Shown: positions 16,583-25,768, counted from the first letter of the stretch. The stretch is DNA of 42,835 nucleotides from Kalymmatonema hyalinum WJT4-NPBG1 (GCA_019359075.1 JAHHIB010000078.1:1-42835); one strand, 5' to 3'. Numbers and translations are program-made. Notes: a model not told the origin generated them from the letters alone.

Positions 16583-17836
16583 GTGAGTAAATCTCTAAGA
16601 TTTGCCGAGAAAATTTTTATCATTTTAGGCTTAAGTTTCTTCTCTGGAATATTTGGTGTAGAGTCTATGGGCGATGTGCTTCCAAAAGCCATTGTCACAT
16701 TAATTAGATTCTTTGTTTGGGGAATGTCAAGCATTCTCGTTTGTATCTTCTGGAAAAGTGCGATAATTACAGCAACTCGAGACAAACTACTCTGCATATT
16801 AACGGCATTAGTCTTGGTATCATTTATCTGGTCAGAATTTCCAAGTTTTACCTTGTTTGATACCAGAGATGTCTTGATGATGACCTCATTTGGCTTATAT
16901 TTTGCTACACGATTTAACTTAAAAGAGCAGGTACAACTCGTTGCCTGTACTTTATTAATAGGTAGTATCCTTAGTACAATTTTTGCTCTTGCATTTCCTG
17001 CGCTTGGTATACATATATCAGATCATCCAGGAGCATGGAAAGGAGTATATGGGCACAAAAATTCTTTGGGTAGTATGATGGTTTTAAGTTCATTAACATT
17101 TTTTTTGCTGCCCAAGGAAAGTTCAATACTATACAAGTGGTGTGGTTTTATTTTTTCGCTTATTTTGATGATACTTTCAACTTCAAAAACCTCTCTTGTT
17201 CTCTCTATTCTACTTTTATTAATAATAATGTTCTATAAAAACTTTCATTGGAAAGGAAAGATCAGCGTAATTTTCATAGACATTGGAATTCTTATTCTGG
17301 GATGTGTTGCTGTATTAGTTTTCACTTATTGGGTAGAACTCATAACTGGTTTAGGAAAAGACCCAACTTTAACTGGGCGCACGCCTCTATGGGGTGCTAC
17401 GCTAGCTAGATTAATGGAAAGACCATTGTTGGGTTACGGTCGTGGTGCATTTTGGGCACCTAAAAGTCAGTATGCAATCGAAGCAGGTCAAGCAATAGGT
17501 TCTGGCTGGGTTCCACCTCACGGTCACAATGGCTTTCTTGATTTAGCACTTGATGTTGGCTTGATTGGTTTTTCACTTTTTTTAATGAGTTATTTCACAA
17601 GCTTTGCTCGCGCATTGAAAAGATCTTATGCAACTAAAAATCTAGAGGAGCTTTGGCCCTTAGCTTATCTCACTTTCCTAGCAATGAATAATGTGACAGA
17701 GAGCTGTTTGCTGTATCAAGCTAACGTGTATTGGGTTTTGTTTATAACAGTTTGTTTGACTACAAATCAAAAACGTAAATTCAAAAAAAATAGTAATCTA
17801 AGGAATAAAAGCGATTTGCATCTTATTCAAAGCTAA
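16583..17836 (+). CDS. Wzy/O-antigen-ligase-family polysaccharide polymerase
   Basis: The 417-residue protein is dominated by hydrophobic helices (about 10-12), with a large periplasmic loop between helices in the C-terminal half. That loop carries the Wzy_C (PF04932)-type signature TGRTPLWGATLARLMERPLLG followed by YGRGAFW and then PPHGHNGFLDLALDVGLIG. The ligase/polymerase family uses the loop Arg and His residues for chain transfer. In a cluster with Wzx and Wzc the role as repeat-unit polymerase is more likely than lipopolysaccharide ligation. The start is GTG 16583; no ATG gives the full first helix. It is co-directional with flanking GT genes and is the only polymerase candidate in the window. 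Confidence 0.87.
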   Translation: MSKSLRFAEKIFIILGLSFFSGIFGVESMGDVLPKAIVTLIRFFVWGMSSILVCIFWKSAIITATRDKLLCILTALVLVSFIWSEFPSFTLFDTRDVLMMTSFGLYFATRFNLKEQVQLVACTLLIGSILSTIFALAFPALGIHISDHPGAWKGVYGHKNSLGSMMVLSSLTFFLLPKESSILYKWCGFIFSLILMILSTSKTSLVLSILLLLIIMFYKNFHWKGKISVIFIDIGILILGCVAVLVFTYWVELITGLGKDPTLTGRTPLWGATLARLMERPLLGYGRGAFWAPKSQYAIEAGQAIGSGWVPPHGHNGFLDLALDVGLIGFSLFLMSYFTSFARALKRSYATKNLEELWPLAYLTFLAMNNVTESCLLYQANVYWVLFITVCLTTNQKRKFKKNSNLRNKSDLHLIQS

Positions 17837-17862
17837 CTGTGTAAAACATAAAGACATATTAC

Positions 17863-17868
17863 AGGAGG
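17863..17868 (+). promoter_or_regulatory. Consensus ribosome-binding site that fixes a TTG start
   Basis: AGGAGG lies seven bases before TTG 17876. No in-frame ATG occurs nearby, and the TTG at 17871 is too close. The site therefore supports TTG 17876 as the initiator of the GT2 gene. Confidence 0.7.
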
Positions 17869-17875
17869 TTTTGCC

Positions 17876-18880
17876 TTGCAGCTTATTGGAGTTGTTGTCA
17901 TTGGACGCAACGAAGGAAATCGTCTCCGTCAGTGCTTGCTATCAGTAATAGGAGAACGGAGAACCGTAGTTTATGTTGATTCTGGCTCAACAGATGGTAG
18001 TGTGGCACTAGCGCGCTCCCTTGGTGTTCATATTGTGGAACTCGATTTGTCTATTAAATTCACCGCAGCCCGTGCTAGGAATGCAGGGTTTGAATACCTA
18101 TTGCAAGTACAACCAGAGTTGGAATTGATCCAGTTTGTCGATGGAGACTGTCGGGTTGTAGAGGGATGGTTGGAACGTGCTGCAAGTGAATTAGTTACTC
18201 AACCTGAGGTTGTCGTAGTGTGTGGTCGCCGTCGGGAAGAATTCCCAGATAACTCTATTTATAACCGCTTGTTCGACATCGAGTGGAATACTCCTATAGG
18301 TGAAACAAAGTCCTGTGGTGGTGACTCCATGATGAAGGTGAGTGCATTCAAAAACGTGGGAGGGTTCAATCCAAAATTGATTGCAGGAGAAGAACCAGAA
18401 TTGTGTTTGCGACTGCGTCAGGCTGGTGGCAAAATTTTACGTATCGATGCAGAGATGACATTGCACGATGCCCAAATGACCCGTTTTGATCAGTGGTGGA
18501 AGCGCTCAATTCGCAGTGGTTATGCTTTTACTGAAGGGGCTTGGCTGTACGGTCGCACTCCGGAACGGCATTGGGTGAGAGAGAGTAACAGGATTTGGTT
18601 GTGGGCTGCGGTTTTGCCTTTGTTGGCGGTTGTTGGTTTATTGCCAACTCGGGGGCTAAGCATACTGTTACTGTTAATCGTTCATACTTTGGTAGCTTAC
18701 CGACTGTATCGTCGTACACTGGGTAGAGGTTTTCAGCAAAAGGATTCTATTTTCTACGCCCTGTTTTGTGCCATAGAGAAATACCCACAATTGCTGGGTA
18801 AAATTCAATTTTACATCTTTAGGCTATTGAAACGACAGCGCAGCATAGTGGAGTACAAAGGTACAGCTTCAGCCAGTTGA
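17876..18880 (+). CDS. Glycosyltransferase family 2
   Basis: The 334-residue protein starts from TTG. The GT-A domain has LIGVVVIGRNEGNRLRQCL, VVYVDSGSTDGSVALA, FTAARARNAGFEYL, the DxD-like FVDGDCRV, GEEPELCLRLRQAGG and a downstream MTRFDQWWKRSIRSGYAF segment. Two C-terminal hydrophobic stretches (LWAAVLPLLAVVGLLP; ILLLLIVHTLVAY) anchor it in the membrane. It resembles cyanobacterial exopolysaccharide GT2 enzymes that transfer a side-chain or backbone sugar. It lies 39 bp after the polymerase gene and is probably co-transcribed with it. The following gap of about 130 bp holds a hairpin repeat that could attenuate the transcript. Confidence 0.9.
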   Translation: MQLIGVVVIGRNEGNRLRQCLLSVIGERRTVVYVDSGSTDGSVALARSLGVHIVELDLSIKFTAARARNAGFEYLLQVQPELELIQFVDGDCRVVEGWLERAASELVTQPEVVVVCGRRREEFPDNSIYNRLFDIEWNTPIGETKSCGGDSMMKVSAFKNVGGFNPKLIAGEEPELCLRLRQAGGKILRIDAEMTLHDAQMTRFDQWWKRSIRSGYAFTEGAWLYGRTPERHWVRESNRIWLWAAVLPLLAVVGLLPTRGLSILLLLIVHTLVAYRLYRRTLGRGFQQKDSIFYALFCAIEKYPQLLGKIQFYIFRLLKRQRSIVEYKGTASAS

Positions 18881-18898
18881 GACAACCTTTCTTTTATA

Positions 18899-18934
18899 TG
18901 TAGGGAGCGTTTGAGCGCTTGAGCCCTCACTACA
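18899..18934. repeat. Intergenic hairpin related to the 10265 terminator
   Basis: TGTAGGGAG (18899-18907) and CTCACTACA (18926-18934) pair with one mismatch. The interior GCGCTTGAGCC resembles the loop of the hairpin at 10265-10290 (tgcttaagcc). No T-run follows, so this looks like a dispersed palindromic repeat that may partially attenuate the operon rather than a full terminator. Confidence 0.45.
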
Positions 18935-19011
18935 AACTATCTCAACCTATCAAAATAAATGCAATAAATCACTAATTGACAAAACAGTATAACGGAGAGT
19001 AAAAGATATCA

Positions 19012-20064
19012 ATGGTAACAAAACTAAAATCAGCAGTCATTGGCACAGGGGCAATCTCCAAAGAACATCTCAGTTTTCTTTCCAAATCTGAGCGCGCACA
19101 TTTAGCCAGTGTTTGTGACCTTTCAAAAGCCGCTGCCAGGTATGCAGCCCGAAGGTTTGGTGCTGACTCGACTTACACCGACTATCGTCAGATGCTCGAT
19201 GAAGTGAAGCCTGACGTTGTACATATTCTCACTCCGCCTCATACTCATAAGCGGATTGCAAAGGACTGCCTGGAAGCAGGTGTACATGTATTTTGTGAAA
19301 AGCCTATTACACCGACCTACGATGAGTTCAAAGAACTTAGAACCTTTGCACAGTCTCACAACCGCTGGTTGATTGAAAACCAAAACTACTGCTTTAACGA
19401 ACCAATCCTGGCTATTGAGAAGTTAATTGCAGATGGTATTCTGGGTGAAGTGCAGGAAGTTGAAGTCCGGATAGCGCTTCCAGTTCGCGATGGTGGAGCC
19501 TTCGCAGACGAGAACCTACCGAATCCTATTCATAAAATGCCCGCAGGCGTCGTTCATGATTTCATAACACACTTATGTTCCATGACGGTACGCTTCATAC
19601 CAGATTTTGAACGCGTGAGCGCTGCATGGAGTAATCACGGTGGTGGAGACTTGTTCCGATATGATGACCTTGATGCGATCGTCATCGGAGGCTCAGCACA
19701 CGCTCGGATTCGATTCAGTTGTCACACTCCACCCAAGGCTTTTGCCGTTACGGTGCGAGGTTCAAAAGGTTATGCAGAAACTGATTTGTTTCAACCGCAT
19801 CTGCGTTGTGTCATACCCCGCGCTGGAGAATTGTTATCTCCGCTGATTAATCATTTTGTGAACGGATGCGATTTGGTTGGAGCGTCATTTACTAACTTTC
19901 GCCGCAAGATTATGCAACAAACGACATATGAAGGTATGCATCGGCTTCTAGATAAAACCTATGAAGGACTCATCGAAGGCAAAGCGCCACCAATCAGTTT
20001 TGAAGATATGGAGCGTACGCATCAATTAGTTAATGCCCTACTATTGGAGGCCAATCGAGTATGA
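19012..20064 (+). CDS. Gfo/Idh/MocA-family NAD(P)-dependent sugar oxidoreductase
   Basis: The 350-residue protein begins with a Rossmann fold (KSAVIGTGAISKEHLSFL, SVCDLSKAAARYAA), then YRQMLDEVKPDVVHILTPP and the family signature VFCEKPITPTYDEF with the EKP catalytic Lys. The C-terminal half has the family's alpha/beta substrate domain (HDFITHLCSM, AVTVRGSKGYAETD). Members oxidise or reduce sugars or nucleotide sugars, often at C3 or C6. GGAG lies upstream of ATG 19012. Its last codon overlaps the next gene in an ATGA, so it is translationally coupled to the SDR and probably acts on the same nucleotide-sugar route. Confidence 0.9.
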   Translation: MVTKLKSAVIGTGAISKEHLSFLSKSERAHLASVCDLSKAAARYAARRFGADSTYTDYRQMLDEVKPDVVHILTPPHTHKRIAKDCLEAGVHVFCEKPITPTYDEFKELRTFAQSHNRWLIENQNYCFNEPILAIEKLIADGILGEVQEVEVRIALPVRDGGAFADENLPNPIHKMPAGVVHDFITHLCSMTVRFIPDFERVSAAWSNHGGGDLFRYDDLDAIVIGGSAHARIRFSCHTPPKAFAVTVRGSKGYAETDLFQPHLRCVIPRAGELLSPLINHFVNGCDLVGASFTNFRRKIMQQTTYEGMHRLLDKTYEGLIEGKAPPISFEDMERTHQLVNALLLEANRV

Positions 20065-21098
20065 AATTATTGATAACAGGAGCATCCGGTTTTCTAGGAC
20101 AGTATGTTGTCGCTGAAGCACTGCGACGAGGACATAAAGTGCGTGCGGTTGTGCGACCATCTAGTAATGAAAAGCGTATACCTTGGCATAATCACCCAAA
20201 TGTAGAACTTATCCGTATCGATTTGCGCCGCAAGGATGGTATTACTGATGCTGTGCGCGGTGTGGATGCAGTGCTCCATTTGGCAGCCGTCAAAGATGGT
20301 GACTTTTACTCACGATTTGCTGGCACAGTCATTGCCACTGAAAACTTGCTCGATGCCATGATTGAGGCTAATGTGCTGAGGCTGGTTGACATCAGCAGCT
20401 TCTCGGTGTATGACTATTCATCCGGCAAAACAATTACTGAAGACACACCCCTTGAGGATCATCCCCTTGAACGGGATGAATACGCCCAAGTCAAGCTGCT
20501 TCAGGAAGAACTTGTTCGGGAGTTTGAGCAGAATTATGGGGCACCCGTGACGTATATTCGCCCCGGAATGATCTATGGACGAGACTGCCTTTGGAATACT
20601 ATTCTTGGAGCTAAATTGATCGGCAACTTATGGTTGAAAGTCGGCAGTCACGCACAGATGCCATTGACATATATTGAAAACTGTGCTGATGCAATTATCA
20701 GTGCTGCGGAGCGTGAAGAGGCAATTGGTCAAACTTTGAATATCGTGGATGACAACTTGCCGACTCAGAAAGTCTATGCCCAGAAACTGGCTCAACGCCT
20801 AGACTCTCTGCCCCGCACGATTCCCGTCAGTTTGTGGTTCTTGAACTTGCTAGCCTGGATTTTCTGGACTTACAACCAACAAGTGCTTAAGGGGCAGGCA
20901 AGACTACCTGGCATATTTATCCCAAGAGCAATAAATGCCAGATTTAAGCCGTTTCGCTACAGTAATGCTCGTGCAAAAAAAGTTTTGAACTGGAGCCCCA
21001 GGTATTCACTGGACACCGCACTTGAGCGCAGTTGTAGCAATGCCGAACTGTTGGACGTGCCTTTGCCGACACCGTCGTTGCAACCTTTAGGAGGCTGA
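20061..21098 (+). CDS. NAD-dependent epimerase/dehydratase (extended SDR)
   Basis: The 345-residue protein has the extended-SDR cofactor motif LLITGASGFLGQYVV (TGxxGxxG) at the N-terminus, VLHLAAVKDG, the active-site Ser region LVDISSFSVYD and YAQVK (YxxxK), then TYIRPGMIYG. It belongs to the GalE/RmlB-like nucleotide-sugar modifying enzymes. The start overlaps the stop of the oxidoreductase (ATGA, 20061-20064). A hydrophobic stretch near residue 265-275 (LWFLNLLAWIFW) is unusual for a soluble epimerase and may associate it with the membrane. The next GT gene starts five bases after its stop. Exact substrate is undetermined. Confidence 0.88.
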   Translation: MKLLITGASGFLGQYVVAEALRRGHKVRAVVRPSSNEKRIPWHNHPNVELIRIDLRRKDGITDAVRGVDAVLHLAAVKDGDFYSRFAGTVIATENLLDAMIEANVLRLVDISSFSVYDYSSGKTITEDTPLEDHPLERDEYAQVKLLQEELVREFEQNYGAPVTYIRPGMIYGRDCLWNTILGAKLIGNLWLKVGSHAQMPLTYIENCADAIISAAEREEAIGQTLNIVDDNLPTQKVYAQKLAQRLDSLPRTIPVSLWFLNLLAWIFWTYNQQVLKGQARLPGIFIPRAINARFKPFRYSNARAKKVLNWSPRYSLDTALERSCSNAELLDVPLPTPSLQPLGG

Positions 21099-21103
21099 AG
21101 AGA

Positions 21104-22429
21104 ATGCGGATTGCTTACCTAACTGGTGAATATCCTCGGGCAACGGACACTTTCATTCAGCGAGAAGTTACAACCCTGCGAGAAATGGGGGTGGATGTAC
21201 ACACATTCTCTGTTCGCCGAACAGGGGATGAACATATGGTTGGGACAGAACAGAAGCTAGAGCGCGATCGCACTTTCTATATTCTTCCTCCCAATCCCAT
21301 TCATTTACTGTTGGCGCACCTCAGTTTATTGCTTGCTTCCCCAAAAAGATACTTACAAGCAATCAAGCTCGCATGGTCAACCAGCCAACCTGGGTTGCGA
21401 GGTGCGCTTTTTCAAGTCTTCTACTTTTTGGAAGCAGCGATCATTGCCAAACAAATCAAAAAAAGGCAAATCGTACATTTGCACAACCACATTGTAGAAG
21501 CTAGCGGTACCGTTGCAATGCTCGCCGCCGAAATGGGCGGCTTTACTTATAGTTTCACCTTGCACGGTCCGTACATCTTCTTCCGTCCCCATCAATGGCG
21601 ACTTGACGAGAAAATCAAACGAGCGCTGTTTGTATGTTGTATCAGCCATTATGCTCGCAGTCAGGGAATGATATTTGCACCCACCGACAAGTGGAATCGA
21701 ATGCATATCATTCATTGTGGTATCGATCCAGCGTTATTTGATGTCGTTTCCCACAACGAGTCAGGAAAACGCTTGCTTTTTGTAGGACGACTGGCTGCGG
21801 CAAAAGGCTTGCCTATTTTACTAGAAAGTCTTGTGGCTTTGAGGCAATCGCATCCAGACATTCTATTAACAGTCGTAGGCGACGGTCCAGATCGTTCAAA
21901 CTTAGAACAAACAACTGCCCAGTTAGGATTGAGCCAGAATGTCAAATTCGTCGGCTATAAGTCCCAAGGTGAAGTACGTAAGTATTTGCAGCAAACTGGT
22001 ATTTTCGTGATGTCCAGCTTTGCTGAAGGCATACCAGTCGTGTTGATGGAAGCAATGGCGGCTGGTGTTCCTGTAGTCGCGACCCAGATTGCAGGTGTTA
22101 GTGAGTTGGTAGAAGATGGTGTCAATGGCTACCTTGTTCCACCTGGAGATGCGATTTCTCTAGCGGAGCATATCGAAAAATTACTGACTAACCATAAACT
22201 TCGAGCAGCATTTGGCACAGCAGGTCGAGCCAAAGTAGAAAAAGACTTTAATATACACCATGAAGTAGCACGGTTACATAACTTAATGAAGAGCGCTTTG
22301 CAAGGCCATGTTGAACCCATTCGTCCCAATTATTTAGAAGAACAAGTTCACTTGACCGAATCTGATCAGCAACTGAAGTTAAAGCAAAATTTAATACTTA
22401 CAAAATCAAAGGGGGGGTTGTACATATGA
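21104..22429 (+). CDS. Glycosyltransferase family 4 (WcaL/colanic-acid-type)
   Basis: The 441-residue GT-B protein opens MRIAYLTGEYPRATDTFIQR, typical of colanic-acid WcaL-like transferases. It continues with LHLHNHIVEASGTVAM-like sugar-binding blocks, FTLHGPYIFF, and the donor-binding half: LLFVGRLAAAKGLPILLESL, LTVVGDGPDRSNLEQ, VKFVGYKSQGEVRKYL, FAEGIPVVLMEAMAAGVPVV (the EGxPxxxxE motif) and GVNGYLVPPGD. AGGAGG at 21089-21094 supports ATG 21104. Its stop overlaps the next start (ATGA). The C-terminal 40 residues (ESDQQLKLKQNLILTKSKGG) look unstructured. It adds one sugar of the repeat unit. Confidence 0.92.
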   Translation: MRIAYLTGEYPRATDTFIQREVTTLREMGVDVHTFSVRRTGDEHMVGTEQKLERDRTFYILPPNPIHLLLAHLSLLLASPKRYLQAIKLAWSTSQPGLRGALFQVFYFLEAAIIAKQIKKRQIVHLHNHIVEASGTVAMLAAEMGGFTYSFTLHGPYIFFRPHQWRLDEKIKRALFVCCISHYARSQGMIFAPTDKWNRMHIIHCGIDPALFDVVSHNESGKRLLFVGRLAAAKGLPILLESLVALRQSHPDILLTVVGDGPDRSNLEQTTAQLGLSQNVKFVGYKSQGEVRKYLQQTGIFVMSSFAEGIPVVLMEAMAAGVPVVATQIAGVSELVEDGVNGYLVPPGDAISLAEHIEKLLTNHKLRAAFGTAGRAKVEKDFNIHHEVARLHNLMKSALQGHVEPIRPNYLEEQVHLTESDQQLKLKQNLILTKSKGGLYI

Positions 22430-23484
22430 GATATCATATTGCACTACACCGTGCTATAGATATTGAGGGCATTACCGAGGATGCTAAGGCACATAAATGT
22501 CCTCAACACTTAATGTGGATGCTTAGTCAAAGACTAAAAGCCACTGTGCATGAGCCGAAGTTAAATTCACCGTCACCACTAGACAAGATTCGATCTAAGA
22601 TAGCGGGGCAACCTGAATACTGGGAACTAGCTCGAAGTTTATCTTCTCAGCTTGGAGAGAATGACGTCATTTTTTGCTTAAGTGAAGCAGTAGGTATTGA
22701 GATTGCTACTGTTTGTGGTGCTAAGAAAAATCGTCCCAAAATTGCTGTCTTTTTCCACAACATTATTCGACCTCGCGGACGTTTAGCACTAAAGTTATTC
22801 GGTCTTGGAGATAAAATTGACTTATTCTTTGCCTGTTCTGGTCCTCAAGTTAAGTTCCTTCGTTCTTACCTGAATCTGCCTGCGTCTCGAGCCTCCTTTG
22901 TTTGGGCTCATATAGATACTCACTTCTTCACACCTGGACCTCCATCTTCTGACAAATTACGTCCTGTGATTGTGAGTGTAGGTTTGGAAAAGCGAGATTA
23001 CCAAACCCTTGCGAAAGCAACTGCAGACTTGGATGTTGATGTGAAGATTAGCGGCTTTTCACAAGATGCATCTGTACTAGCGCGGACATTTCCAAAACAG
23101 ATGCCAAACAATATGTCACGTCGATTTTACGAGTGGCCAGACCTCGTTCAGCTTTACCGTGATGCTGATGTTGTCGTCATTAGTCTTATTAAAAGTCAAT
23201 GCGGTGCTGGGTTACAAGCTTTAATGGAAGCAATGGCTTGTCGGCGACCTGTTATAGTCACTCGAACCGATGGACTGATAGATTATCTGTTACATCCAGG
23301 CAGTGTTACGACTGTAAACCCAGGAGATGCTGATGAATTGCGCAAGGCAATTATTCACTTATTAAATAATCCCCAAGAAGCTGAAAAACAAGCCCAAATA
23401 GGTTACGAGGTAGCATTAAAACGATATAACACCGAACAGTTTGTCGAAGTGATAGCAACAAAACTAGAATCTCTCAATCATTAA
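22426..23484 (+). CDS. Glycosyltransferase, GT4-like (paralogue A)
   Basis: The 352-residue protein opens MRYHIALHRAIDIEGITEDA. The N-terminal half contains PEYWELARSL, DVIFCLSEAVGIEIA and KIAVFFHNIIRPRGRLALKL. The C-terminal half has LRPVIVSVGLEKRDYQTLAKA, FYEWPDLVQLYRDADVVVIS, GLQALMEAMACRRPVIVTRT (the E7E-like donor site) and PGDADELRKAI. It is clearly paralogous, collinearly along its whole length, to the protein at 30371-31462. It is translationally coupled to the previous GT by an ATGA overlap. The function is sugar transfer in repeat-unit assembly; donor unknown. A palindromic repeat follows it before wzx. Confidence 0.87.
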   Translation: MRYHIALHRAIDIEGITEDAKAHKCPQHLMWMLSQRLKATVHEPKLNSPSPLDKIRSKIAGQPEYWELARSLSSQLGENDVIFCLSEAVGIEIATVCGAKKNRPKIAVFFHNIIRPRGRLALKLFGLGDKIDLFFACSGPQVKFLRSYLNLPASRASFVWAHIDTHFFTPGPPSSDKLRPVIVSVGLEKRDYQTLAKATADLDVDVKISGFSQDASVLARTFPKQMPNNMSRRFYEWPDLVQLYRDADVVVISLIKSQCGAGLQALMEAMACRRPVIVTRTDGLIDYLLHPGSVTTVNPGDADELRKAIIHLLNNPQEAEKQAQIGYEVALKRYNTEQFVEVIATKLESLNH

Positions 23485-23526
23485 CCATGATTATTTTGAC
23501 AATGTTAGATTTTCTTGGAGAATGCG

Positions 23527-23557
23527 AGCGCGTAGCGTGCCCAAAGGGCATCGCGCT
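23527..23557. repeat. GC-rich intergenic hairpin
   Basis: AGCGCG (23527-23532) pairs with CGCGCT (23552-23557), and an inner TGCCC-aaa-GGGCA stem lies at 23538-23550. It sits in the 225-bp spacer between the GT gene and wzx. There is no T-run. It fits the class of GC-rich palindromic repeats that litter cyanobacterial spacers. Confidence 0.5.
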
Positions 23558-23709
23558 TGGAATTTGTTCAAACGAGAGCGCATATGCTTGGCTGCACTTG
23601 GTTACACTCACAATGAAAAAAAGTAAGTCATCAACGGAACTTGATGTTATCTGATGACGCATCATTTCCTCTATGGAGAGTATCATTCCATCCATTAGTT
23701 TAAGAAATT

Positions 23710-25044
23710 ATGAAATCTGTCAAACAACTTGCCATCCGTGGTGCAATCTGGACCATTATTGGTTTCGGAGGTATTCAAATTTTACGGTTTGGTAATAATT
23801 TAATTCTAACTCGCTTGTTGGAACCAGAGTATTTTGGTTTGATGGCTTTGGTCACGACGATTAGAGTTGGTCTGGAACTATTTTCAGACGTTGGTATTGC
23901 TCAAAATATAATCAACAGTAAACGAGGCGATGACCCTACTTTCTTAAATACTGCTTGGAGTATACAAGCAATTCGTGGTGTGGTGATTTGGCTTCTTTGC
24001 CTACTTATTGCCTATCCAGCTGCAAACTTCTACAATGACGTGCGCCTTTTCTGGCTAATTCCTATTGTTACACTGTCCTCAGTTATTGACGGATTTAGCT
24101 GTACTAGCGTACACACTCTCCATCGCCAGATGGTTCTGGGTAAGCTTTCCTTGTATGAACTGATCATGCAAGCAAGTTTTTTGTCTACCTTAATTCTCTT
24201 GGTTTGGTTTTATCCAAATATTTGGTCTTTAGCTATTGCACCGGTGATAGGAGCAATATACAAATTAGTCAGCAGCTATTGGTTAATCCCAAAATACTCC
24301 AACCGCTTTGAATGGGAACCGGAAGCCGTCAAAGAAATTTTATCCTTTGGTAAGTGGATGTTCCTTGCATCCACGCTCATGTTTGCTGCTGAACAAAGCG
24401 ATCGCCTGGTTTTGGGTAAGATTTTGTCATTACAAATGCTAGGTGTCTACACAGTCGCTTATACCTTGGCAAGCATACCCCGAGAAGTTATTAAACAGCT
24501 TAGTTATAAAGTCATTTTTCCTCTAATTTCCCAGCAATCTGACTTGCCAAGACCAACATTGCGAGCGAAAATCATCCGCCAACGCTGGCTCATGCTATTT
24601 GCCTGTGCGATCACATTAGCCGCTCTAGTAAGTGTTGGTGATTTAGTTGTTGGAATATTATATGACAAAAGGTATGCTTCAGCTACCTGGATGATGCCAA
24701 TCTTATGCAGTGGTATTTGGTTTTCGCTGCTATTTTATACTATTAGCCCTGCTCTATTGGCAATTAGCAAGCCCTTATACTCAGCTCAAAGTAATTTTGC
24801 TCGATTTGGAATAATTACTCTGGGTGTACCTCTGGCACATTACAGTTTCGGTGAACTAGGGGCTATTATCGTCATTGCATTCAGCGATTTCCCTTTGTAC
24901 ATAGTCAACCTTTATGGACTTTGGCGGGAAAAACTCACTTGTTTTGCCCAAGATATTCAAACGTCAGTCTTTTTTCTCGCAATACTTGCTTTATTTTTAT
25001 TCATTCGGAATTCTTTAGGATTTGGGTTGCCAATTCAATTGTAA
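23710..25044 (+). CDS. Wzx-type oligosaccharide flippase (MOP superfamily, PST)
   Basis: The 444-residue integral membrane protein has an N-terminus KQLAIRGAIWTIIGFGGIQI and then LTRLLEPEYFGLMALVT, the hallmark of polysaccharide transporter (WzxC-like) flippases, with GIAQNIINSKRGDD after it. Roughly twelve to fourteen hydrophobic helices follow in regular spacing. It moves the undecaprenyl-linked repeat unit to the outer face of the cytoplasmic membrane for the Wzy polymerase. It is separated from the upstream GT by 225 bp with a hairpin, so it may have partly independent expression. No second flippase is in the window. Confidence 0.91.
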   Translation: MKSVKQLAIRGAIWTIIGFGGIQILRFGNNLILTRLLEPEYFGLMALVTTIRVGLELFSDVGIAQNIINSKRGDDPTFLNTAWSIQAIRGVVIWLLCLLIAYPAANFYNDVRLFWLIPIVTLSSVIDGFSCTSVHTLHRQMVLGKLSLYELIMQASFLSTLILLVWFYPNIWSLAIAPVIGAIYKLVSSYWLIPKYSNRFEWEPEAVKEILSFGKWMFLASTLMFAAEQSDRLVLGKILSLQMLGVYTVAYTLASIPREVIKQLSYKVIFPLISQQSDLPRPTLRAKIIRQRWLMLFACAITLAALVSVGDLVVGILYDKRYASATWMMPILCSGIWFSLLFYTISPALLAISKPLYSAQSNFARFGIITLGVPLAHYSFGELGAIIVIAFSDFPLYIVNLYGLWREKLTCFAQDIQTSVFFLAILALFLFIRNSLGFGLPIQL

Positions 25045-25768
25045 AGGACGTACACCTCTGCCCGACTTTGATTTAGACAATGAGGATCACTGTAGTTTGC
25101 GGTAATTGCTCACAGCAAAAAGCAGGGCTTGTTGAGAATAAGTAAACAAACAAGCCTAAACATGTCCTCAAGTGATATTCAACCCAGGAGAACTGCGACC
25201 AGCAATAGACAAAATTAGGACTTACGCATTAACAGGAAAAACCAAATATGGGGTATGAATTTCAAACATTCAAATCTCATTTTTCGATCATCTTGAGTCC
25301 GATTGCGCAGAGCGCAGACACAATCATGCGTATCGCCACCCATCTGACGGTAATTGTCAAAAGTCTGGAACTACTAAATTTCCTTCATACACACATATGA
25401 TCTCTCATTTGTACAGTGCATAAGTCCTAGCTAAGTGAATTCTTAAATATTGCTTTTCAACATCTAGTTTTGTTCAACTCATAGCTTGAACTTATACTTT
25501 GTGGGTATTCTAGCGTTTTTCTTTCTAAGACTTAGACTTTAAAATTTAACCTCTCAGCTAGTACAACTACAGACGAGTAGTTGAAGATTGAATAGAATGG
25601 CATTTTTTAAACAGTAAAACTACTGAGAAACGTGATAATATATCAATCAAGTAATGAAGAAAAAATGGTCAAAGGTAAAAGGTAGTTGGCACTTTTTTCT
25701 TAGAACTTTAACGATCTACTTAGGTAGATATAATCATCAACAGAACAGTTTTTTATTGCTTAACAGTC
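25045..25768. other. Intergenic region carrying a MITE
   Basis: The 724-bp gap after wzx has no gene-like frame. It contains the 214-bp inverted-repeat element described at 25216-25429, and AT-rich DNA on both sides. The promoter for the cupin/aminotransferase/methyltransferase cassette probably lies in 25430-25768, but no convincing box pair was assigned. Confidence 0.5.
25216..25429. mobile_element. MITE with 13-bp terminal inverted repeats
   Basis: TAGGACTTACGCA (25216-25228) is answered by TGCATAAGTCCTA (25417-25429), an inverted pair with one mismatch. The 214-bp interval between the outer ends has no coding frame. The outermost TA on each side could be a target duplication of IS630/Tc1-mariner type. 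Ends reading GGACTTACGCA are, from memory, common in cyanobacterial non-autonomous elements. No transposase is present, so it would depend on one elsewhere. Confidence 0.65.
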
